Shown: piece after piece, positions 56,449-64,000 of the stretch
Numbering within the stretch: the first letter of the stretch is position 1
Layout: each line of letters opens with the position of its first letter
Assembly: GCF_009017415.1 (NCBI RefSeq)
Contig: NC_092403.1
Span: 868,001-932,000 of the forward strand
Direction of reading: 5' to 3'
Length of the DNA: 64,000 nt
Origin: Aspergillus flavus
Lineage: Eukaryota; Ascomycota; Eurotiomycetes; Eurotiales; Aspergillaceae
Translations under genes and position numbers: made by a program
Notes under the pieces: model-generated
What the model saw: the letters and a program-made list of their open reading frames with translations, nothing else
What the model was told of the DNA's origin: nothing
Databases searched by the model: none

Positions 56449-57998
56449 TTGGCGTTGGCCGTATGTTGCATGCGCGAGGGAGTATATTTGTTATTATTTT
56501 TATTTATGTTTTTGTTGTTATCTTTCTTTGTAATAGCTACTCCCTTGCGGTATGGCGCTTTTCACTCGTACAAGTAGTCTTTCGTTACTATATGCTGGCA
56601 TATACGGCTTGGTCGCTACAATGCCAAAAGTCACCTATCTATCTAGGTATTGCCAGTCAGCTAGGGGTCTTTCCTGAACACCTTCTGTAGTTTTCTATCG
56701 TCCTCAGAAGTCCAATGTTTCTCACAGGACAAGTCTCAAGGGATGAACAGAAGGGATGGAGTGAGACGGTAAACATACCCACAAGCGGCGTCTTTGAATG
56801 CTCAACATCATGGCTATGGATAGCAACTTGTCAGGTATGCTCTGTGGTGGAAGCTGGCCTATACTCTCGATTTGGTGTGAATCAGTAAGACAACACGCAA
56901 CAGAGGAGCTAAGGCAAGACATGCATTAGAGATTGCGGACATGTAGACTTCACATAATATCGACTTCCATTCAGCTAGCCACATTTCAACTCATATTTCC
57001 GGTTGGCGGGATAGTATGCACGCAGCGGCCGTGTATAGAATTCTCCAGCTGTATGCAATGCGCCATGTCAGTGTCAGTTACCTGTCGGATTTTTAAAAGT
57101 TTTAATATAGCAATACTCAGGGTAGGATTGTTTACTGTGAAATCACAAGGCTGTACTCTGCGGACAAAATGATTGAAGGCATTACGGCCATGAGTGTGTA
57201 TGCTGTGTGGTAGGCAGAAAGATGGACCTGTTTTCACACTCTGCTAAGCAGCAGTTGTGTCAAGAGCTGAAAGCAAATAAACAACAGCAACAGAAGAAAA
57301 TCGGTGCTGCATAGGTCGCGGATTAAGGTTCCAAAGTCTGAAGAAAACGAAAAGAACCGGCGCAAGCGGCAGAATGCAGTGACACGTATCCACAGCCACA
57401 ATGTGCAGAAGGGACTAGTCCAGGGTTACCCTGCACGCCACCGTTAGAAACAGTAGATGCGCATTTGACTCGTTTTTTTTTTTTTTTTTGAGAATCTCTT
57501 AGTCACATGCCTACTCGCGTTGTTGAGCAGAATACGTGAGTCCACAACGCTGAGATACCCGTCCAGATATTTGTATACAACTACGCATATACAGCATGTG
57601 GGGATGAAGGCATTTTGGAACTTCAATATGTCTCACCGATCAGAATGTTCAGCATAGTATATTCTTCTACAGTAAGCATCCGTTCACTGTTCTGGTTGTA
57701 CTCTGACAGGTCAGATAGTCAACTTGCATAATAGTATTCTGCTTACGCTCTCATCAGAACCACCAGAGAAATATATTAACCGCGGCCAGCCACCGATTGA
57801 ACGGACGTACAATCATGTTCGCCCATGATGAACCCTGCTAAATATGCAACGTACTGATGCTAAGCATGTAGGGCATTACATTCACCACGGTGGCAAAAAG
57901 CAAATGTCTCCAGTCCATGATCACAGATGGACATCGAAAGTACGGTGCCGAAGAAATGACTACGGATGTTCTTCAGAACTCGCGTTTTCCGACTTGAT

Positions 57999-58036
<38 letters not shown>

Positions 58037-60310
58037 TCAACCGTCCGCTGTGTCAGGCAATTCTTGCAACTCTTATCGGAGTCCAGTTACTGCGAACAGA
58101 ACGGGATTGCCTAGCCTTCGTGCCTCGTATCCAAGATTTACGTTTGCATGCAGCAGCGAGGAGTCGGTGTTTCCGAATGGACCATTGCTTACATGGCAGG
58201 TGACAGACAGAAGATGATGCGTTGGCAGTGATCAACATGAATCCAAGCCACTAAGGCCACCGTTGTCTGATGTGTTCGTGTCGTGGGCCGAGACTAGATT
58301 CTCGTTCATTTTCCCTGGCTGATTATTAGAGACGGACTAAGAATCTTGCGACCAGGAATGGCTCGTGCCATACGTGCGTCTCAAACTGGCAATTTAGGGC
58401 AGGAGTCGGATTGCCTGCGGTGCAAAAGTGCAACCCACTTCCTTGGAACTAGCGCCAACTTCGGGACGTGCGCTTGGCAACGGCATGTTTTGTCCTCGTA
58501 GGTCATGGACAGACGTTTTATCTTACTGCTGACCATCATTTGCGATTATAACAAGGACGGCCCTTTGCCTTGGTCGCCTTCATTCGCTGCCCCATGTTAA
58601 TGACTGCACGAAGATCGTCAGCCCCTCGACGCGACGTTTAAGAGCGGAGACGGAAGCGTCGGGAACTTACGCCCAAGATGGCATTCGTAGCCGTCAGTGA
58701 AAATAGCCGTTACGTGTCAGGGCTCACTTGGGTAAAGAAGCCGTTGAAGAATGCATCCTTCAATTGGCTGCGTCGGGCTTCTTTCCCCAACCTGAACACT
58801 ATAGTTGCGTATTCTAATTAATTACCTTCCCGAATGCAACTGTGGTTAGTCTAACGGGCTTCCCGTTCGGTGTGGATCATAACACATGGTGATATAATAT
58901 TATGGACTTTGTACCTGAACCACTTGTTGATTGTTTGGAGTTCTCCGGTGTCACCTGCCTTCTTTATCCTGAGGTGTCTATTCTTTGTTTCATGGCGGAG
59001 AGGATGATTCTCACCCCTTTTCTGGATTAATTTCCCGTGACTTTCCAGTGACACCCGTTTTCTAGAACAAAAACCAGGGTATCTCGAAGTAAGGATCTGC
59101 CGCACGGAGGGAACCGGGGATCGAATTTGTACGACGATTCTTGTCAGCCCTTCCAGCCCGGTAGGACCGATCCTGACGCCATCTGCATGTCTTTTGGAGA
59201 ACTGTCTAGATGCATAACCAAGAAGTCCACGAGGGGTTCTTCACCGCTCCTTTGGATGGGCTCTGTAACGTTGCAAGGGTGTGAAGATGTCAGACAGTTC
59301 AGGAAATTGAACGATATTAAGAAGCAACAATAATGCTCAACTCAACCATGGATTGAACGACGTGCCAAGGAGGAAAAGGTGTGGATGCCTGAAGCTCGAC
59401 TAAGTCTTACTCCCGCCGGTCGGACCTCCATCATTGGAGGAGAGCAAACCGGGAGGGACCGTCGTGCCTTAGCAGGGTTTGGTACGGTACGGTCAGACCC
59501 CATCCCCGATCACTTACCGAGTGTGGATCCTGCCAACCGACCCACGAAAGAATCAGGGTTATCCTGCAGTCCATGGTCAAATCTCTAGCAGGAAAGTGTG
59601 GGAGAATATCGAAGACGAGGAATCAATGAGAGGTATCATAGGTGCATCTCAACATTCCAGGCGAGATTAGTATTGCTTGCTGCTGCACATCGCATGGAGG
59701 GCGGGGCCCACGCTCGGGCTTCACTCATTTATTTCGGGCATGTCACCTGTTTCTTTTGGTGGCCGATACGGTAATGTAGACGTATCACGATACCGTGTGT
59801 ATAGTACTCGTCTTCCTATTCCTAAAGTTATCGACTTACTTGGTGGGTCTCCTCCACTTGGTCTCCCTCTGAGTCTCTCTCTCTTTTCCCGCCCCGGTCG
59901 CATTTCTTTCCTTTCCCTTCGATTCCTTTTCTTTATGTTCTTTTAGCTAGTCTCTCCCTCAACCCCATTCAAATTCTACCACTTTTCTCTCGATTCCCCT
60001 CCTTCAATTTGCTTTCTCCTGTCACTTGGTCCCCCACTTGGTCTACCTGGCTCATAGATACGCTTCGTCATTCCATGGAATTGTAGTTAGGACCCAAAGC
60101 GGGTGAGAAACGCCGCTACGGCTGCCAGGATTTCTCGACTTCTATACCCCAGATCATCCACACTTGAGGACGACTGACGACTTGAACGACCGCACGATTT
60201 TTCTTTTCAACTACACTATTTACCATATTCGTCACTGTTTGGGGTTTCATCGACATAATCAATCGACCGTATACCCTCGTCCGACGAAAACCCGAGTGAA
60301 CAATTCCCCC
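56449..60310. other. 3.9-kb gene-poor region
   Basis: It holds a T17 run (57473-57489) and an (AC)17 microsatellite at 58001-58035. The open frames are short, start mostly at non-ATG codons and show no motif. From about 59800 to 60060 it becomes C/T-rich, which looks like the pyrimidine-rich promoter of the gene at 60311. Confidence 0.5.
58001..58035 (+). repeat. (AC)17 microsatellite
   Basis: Thirty-five bases of perfect AC repeat in a non-coding stretch. Confidence 0.95.
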
Positions 60311-61327
60311 ATGCCCGCCGCTGCAATGGACGCCCTGGGAGCCTTCTCCCACCTCACCGATAATTTACCCACATGGATAAACCGTATGTCTGATCTGGCT
60401 ACCCACACCGCCGCCAAACATGCCGAATATGCCGAGGCGTACAAGAAGCTCGCCGTCACACCGGGGAAACCGCGTCGTCGCAAGAACAGCTCCGTGTGCT
60501 CCATCCGGACCGACGAGTTGCGGAATGCCGTCACACAATCGCCGCCCCCCGCAGAAGCACCGACCCAAAGAGACCCCGAGACCCCCCAACCCGCCTCCCA
60601 GGACCTGTCGACCCCGAACCCTAACCCGCGAAAGCGTGGCACGGACGAAGCCCCGTCCTTAGCCTCCGAGGAGAACCCCTTTGTCAGTACGCGATACAAC
60701 CTAGTCATCCATTACGACGGGGAGACGCAGAAGTCGCTGGAGGAAATGGTGCGGATTATCGGGACAGCCAGAAACAACATTCGGAGGGGAAAGATGTCCC
60801 AGATGGGAGCGATGCGTAGTAGTGCTCTTAACAAACCCACCCGGATGAACAGCCCGCCGCTCCCTCCTCCCGGGGTTGCAGCTGACGCCCAGTTACTGTC
60901 CCAGATCCGCAGCACCCGGAATCGTGGACCTCCGCCGCAGGCCCGCGTGATGGCAAAGAACTCCCCGTTTGAGATGGCGGATAGACAGCTGGAGTTGGCT
61001 CATAGTATGTGTGAGACTGCGGCTTACCAGTTCCTCCGCACAGGTGACTGCTCGGAAGAATTACAGGGGGTGCTGGATAAATTCAAGGCGCTCCTCGAAC
61101 TGGCCACGGGTGAAGTGCGACGTCTCACCGAGGAACAGGAAAGAGAACGTGCTGCGAAGGAGAAAGAGGCTCCGCAAGTGGAATCTGTACAGTTGACGGT
61201 CAGCCCCGCGAGCAACAAGGGACCGTCATCAGATGTTGGGGCGATCGAGGTGGACGACGGGACTGAATCCGAAGAATCCATCGACCTATCTGCCTTCCGA
61301 GCCCGACGAATGATGATGAGGGCTTAG
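60311..61327 (+). CDS. Hypothetical protein, 338 aa, conserved-looking, probably nuclear
   Basis: A single-exon ATG frame. The N-terminal part is helical (MDALGAFSHLTDNLPTWINR, KHAEYAEAYKKLAV). Then comes a basic patch PRRRKNS and a long Pro/Thr-rich, disordered middle (about residues 85-130) with NPRKRG. The central part contains LVIHYDGETQKSLEEMVRII and then NNIRRGKMSQ. It continues with a helical segment ADRQLELAHSMCETAAYQFL and a short coiled coil EVRRLTEEQERERAAKEKEA, and ends in an acidic stretch and SAFRARRMMMRA. No catalytic motif is recognisable. The high GC and regular codon use, unlike the flanking AT-rich DNA, suggest a maintained core gene. Its basic patches and acidic tail would fit a nuclear protein; this is a guess. 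Confidence 0.82.
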   Translation: MPAAAMDALGAFSHLTDNLPTWINRMSDLATHTAAKHAEYAEAYKKLAVTPGKPRRRKNSSVCSIRTDELRNAVTQSPPPAEAPTQRDPETPQPASQDLSTPNPNPRKRGTDEAPSLASEENPFVSTRYNLVIHYDGETQKSLEEMVRIIGTARNNIRRGKMSQMGAMRSSALNKPTRMNSPPLPPPGVAADAQLLSQIRSTRNRGPPPQARVMAKNSPFEMADRQLELAHSMCETAAYQFLRTGDCSEELQGVLDKFKALLELATGEVRRLTEEQERERAAKEKEAPQVESVQLTVSPASNKGPSSDVGAIEVDDGTESEESIDLSAFRARRMMMRA

Positions 61328-63074
61328 AAACGACATACCCAATACGTGGCGGTGGAAATATTCTCCGGGATACTACGCCGGAGAGACTGCCTTGGAGCAG
61401 CATGTTTAATTCGAGTTGTTTTAGCGATGATACCTAACCCCTCCGTTCATTGAGATTGAGAATTACTCTCTACTTTTCTTTTCTTTTCTTAGTATATTTG
61501 TTTATCTTGCTTGGTCTCGTGGTCTCCCCGAGCGATTGATCACCTCTACCATTGACATTCATTCGTTCGTGACGAGCATGTTTAGCATATCGGACTGGAG
61601 AAGCGTGGCGTTCGCATTGGCATTTGACATCCTTTATTTTCCTTTCTACTTTGAGCAGTATATTGTTGATCTGATGTGCATAGTCCCCAATCAGAAGTAC
61701 ATACCTCATAACCATCTGACTCCATGCATCATTCTAGCAGAATTCGGTAGTTGATATACAGCAGATAATGTAAGAGCATGAACCCTGACGATACCATACA
61801 TTTTATACGCAGGATGAAGCTTAAGCCTGTGATAGGCTCTCCTTCTCCCCCTTTTCGTCGACCGGCGTCGGGGGGAATCTCTTCCCGGCCACCGTGATCT
61901 CCTCTTTCGGGAATGATTGGCACGGGCATGTTCGATTTCCATCGTCTTCAATACTCTACAGTCTACACACAAAATATAAAATATAAACAACCCAAAACCA
62001 CCACCAACAAGAGATTGACCCCTCGCTTAAAAAACACAGAAACAAAACACCACGATCACATATCAAACCACATATCCATATATCAAATAACATCCCCAAC
62101 AACACCACAACCCCTTCACCAATAAAACACAAGACTAATTAACCGAAGCCGATCCCCACCCAAATAGGAAGTCCCCTACTAATGCACGGCAAAAGTACTG
62201 ACTTCCTAAACCGGGATAACGCGTTGTTGTGCGTAATCCTACGAGATTGGATTGGGTGCTCGTGCTCGTGGAGATCGCTTACGAGGGTCGCGTCTTACTG
62301 GATCCGGTGTAGGCTGTAGCTGGGGGACTGTTGATGTTTGCGGACGAGGTGGCGATTTGGCAAAGGGGGTGGTGATGTGGTCGATTAGAAGTTTATTTAG
62401 TGTTTGTTTCCTGTCAATTTGAATGGGGGTTTGGTTCTTGTTATCGTGGAATGAGGTCGTTTATTGTGTGGACGATGGATGTGAGTACGAGTCAGGAAAA
62501 TGATTCATGAGGGAAGGGAGGGAGTTGGATACTTACTCAATCCCTAGATTTCTTCATGCGAGTCGAGTCATGAAGTTCATCCTTAACTAATGGAGTATGT
62601 AGGAGCCTGAGGCCCAGACCTACCACTGGATAAGCCTCGTATTCCATTCCCTCCTTTTTCGACAACAAACACTTTCTCCAATGTTCAGAGTCAATATGCC
62701 CAGTCATGAATCAACACAAAACTCTACTCAAACTAACTACCGTGGACCAATGTCAAACTACCTTTATTAAGTCAGCCAAAATTAACTCAACTATGTCAAG
62801 CCCAATAGGTTGACAGTTGAACAAACCAAAGGAATAGCACGAGAATTAACTGTTGTACCCCCGCTCAACTTAAAAGGCTAAAATTAAACCCCGAACCAAC
62901 CCCCCCACCATCGATGGAAATAGAGTATTGGACCGCGGCTACAGCTGGAGGATGTCTGTGTTTCCATTTTCTCACGTGGATGTCGTGTGTGGGTGGATTA
63001 TGTTAGTATCTTGGTTTTGTTTGGTGGGAAGGTGTAGATTTTGTGGTTCTGGGGATTGGAGGAAATCTTATATA
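61328..63074. other. Intergenic region, partly low-complexity
   Basis: 61960-62140 is A/C-rich low-complexity sequence. On the minus strand two short coding-like runs are visible: QSFPKEEITVAGKRFPPTP near 61830-61940 and an exon-like run ending at about 62241 with KLLIDHITTPFAKSPPRPQT. Neither can be extended into a gene model with convincing splice sites and an ATG. I leave them unannotated. Confidence 0.4.
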
Positions 63075-63076
63075 TA

Positions 63077-63387
63077 CAGTAAAACCCCGTTATAAGCAAC
63101 CAATTCCGCAAGCCCTTCAGATTGCTTATATCGGGGGACTGCATATAGTGAAATTTCTATACAGACTAGTAGAAACCAGGGTTATAAGTAGTATATATAA
63201 TTTATGTTGTATATGGATTGATCTTTTTATGTAGTGGAGGGTATTATTATAAGAAAATGCTGTGTGGTAGAGAAATAAATATATATATATACATATATTG
63301 GGTATTGATGTGATGTTAGACACCTAATTAGATTGCTTATAATGCGTAGATTCCCTATATTGGGGTCGCTTATAGCGGGTTCTACTG
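63077..63387. mobile_element. MITE, Tc1/mariner (pogo/Fot)-like, 311 bp
   Basis: The element is flanked by a TA duplication (63075-63076 and 63388-63389). The left end begins CAGTAAAACCCCGTTATAAG and the right end, read on the other strand, begins CAGTAGAACCCGCTATAAGC, so the terminal inverted repeat is about 25 bp with few mismatches. A second, sub-terminal inverted pair follows inside (ATTGCTTATATCGGGG and the complement of CCCTATATTGGGGTCGC). The interior is AT-rich and has no transposase frame. TA target choice and the CAGT start place it among non-autonomous Tc1/mariner elements of fungi. Confidence 0.88.
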
Positions 63388-63389
63388 TA

Positions 63390-63719
63390 ATCCTTATGGT
63401 GTAAGCTTCCAACCCAGACAAATATTGTCGCGGCAAGGGTCTTTCAGAGTTAACGGCCTATAGCACAATCTGGACAATCTGCTCAGACATCGCTGAGCAA
63501 CATAGCAGACTATATCTTTATCTGGATATACTCAGCGCGAAGAGGGCTCTTCATTGCTCTAGAGCTCCGTGCATAAGCGTGCAGAATAAGCTGATCCAGC
63601 ACATCTTATAACTGGGTAGGTTTAAATAATAAATGATAGATATAAAAAGAAGTGCTGGCTGTGGGAATCATTTCACAGAGTCCATACTTGCAACTGCACT
63701 CGGTGTTGTGCAATGAGGT
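63390..63719. other. Flank between the MITE and the last open frame
   Basis: 330 bp without a recognised gene or RNA. Confidence 0.4.
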
Positions 63720-63966
63720 TTATCGCGGCTGGGATTGGATAAATCGGGCAATGATACCACGCCCATCATTCAAAGCCAGCAAAAGGACTTGATTATGCTG
63801 CTGACATAATGCCTTTTGGATGAAGCTTCCAGTGCCTGTTCCTGAGTCATGCAATGATGTCAAAGTGTGGTAGTCCATGATGTAATTAGGATGTGCCTGG
63901 AAATTCACTTTGTAGAGGAAGAGTGTCTGGGAACTCTCACACAAAACGGTGCCATCGGTTGATTGC
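63720..63966 (-). CDS. Possible terminal exon of a gene beyond the window
   Basis: An 80-odd codon minus-strand frame ends at 63720 and reads LCESSQTLFLYKVNFQAHPN, then YHTLTSLHDSGTGTGSFIQK and ALCQQHNQVLLLALNDGRG. An ATG at about 63966 could open it, but the frame may equally be a last exon whose start lies right of the window. No family is recognised. Confidence 0.3.
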
Positions 63967-64000
63967 ATCAACCCCTTCTACTCTAAAGACTGGTCCGCTA

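Noticed and set aside
61830..62500. Possible minus-strand exons (KEEITVAGKRFPPTP and KLLIDHITTPFAKSPPRP)
   Set aside because: Intervening stops and lack of a coherent ATG and splice model; low-complexity sequence lies between them.
1..64000. CRISPR arrays, bacterial operons and ribosome binding sites
   Set aside because: The DNA is clearly nuclear and fungal with spliceosomal introns; none of these is expected or seen.

Overview
The window is nuclear DNA of a filamentous ascomycete, most likely an Aspergillus/Penicillium-type member of the Eurotiales. The evidence is short introns of roughly 45-85 bp with GTRNGT donors and CTAAC/CTAAT-like branch points, Zn2Cys6 and C2H2 regulators with fungal-specific activation domains, dispersed single 5S rRNA and tRNA genes, and TATA-box promoters. 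Gene models were spliced by hand; exon joins were checked by reading phase and by resemblance to the protein families named. No database search was run. Some of the supplied open frames begin at non-ATG codons, so each start was chosen again at an ATG.

Left part (1-17 kb). There is the 5' part of a mitochondrial carrier (Leu5/CoA-carrier type), a 14-TM MFS exporter, a three-exon O-methyltransferase, a C2H2 zinc-finger regulator, a 53-codon C-terminal copy of the O-methyltransferase stranded 4.6 kb away, an AAAP amino-acid transporter, a decayed semialdehyde dehydrogenase and an F-box protein. MFS, O-methyltransferase and regulator together look like part of a small secondary-metabolism locus without a backbone enzyme.

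Middle-left (17-32 kb). This part is gene-poor. It holds a two-LysM secreted protein, a Cys-rich membrane-anchored secreted protein, a short hypothetical gene, an unusual initiator-type tRNA-Met, a 5S rRNA gene, relics of a protein kinase and an aldehyde dehydrogenase, and a GC-rich island with a 106-108 bp tandem repeat.

Centre (32.5-43.9 kb). This is the most coherent unit, a probable biosynthetic cluster: Zn2Cys6 regulator, NAD(P)H-dependent dihydroflavonol-reductase-like enzyme, NRPS-like adenylation-thiolation-reductase (1043 aa), LovD/EstB-like serine hydrolase and a small kinase-like protein. The reductase and the NRPS-like gene diverge from a 0.94-kb promoter that carries two CCG-N7-CGG palindromes and a TATA box on each side. 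The expected logic is that a carboxylic acid is activated, held on the carrier and released as an aldehyde or alcohol, then further reduced or acyl-transferred by the neighbours.

Right part (44-64 kb). It contains a helicase relic, an SDR, a glucuronan-lyase-like PL20 enzyme, a divergent pair (Zn2Cys6 regulator and RTA1-type membrane protein), a small orphan gene, a 338-aa conserved-looking protein of unknown function and a complete 311-bp MITE with TA target duplication. Several long AT-rich stretches show no gene.
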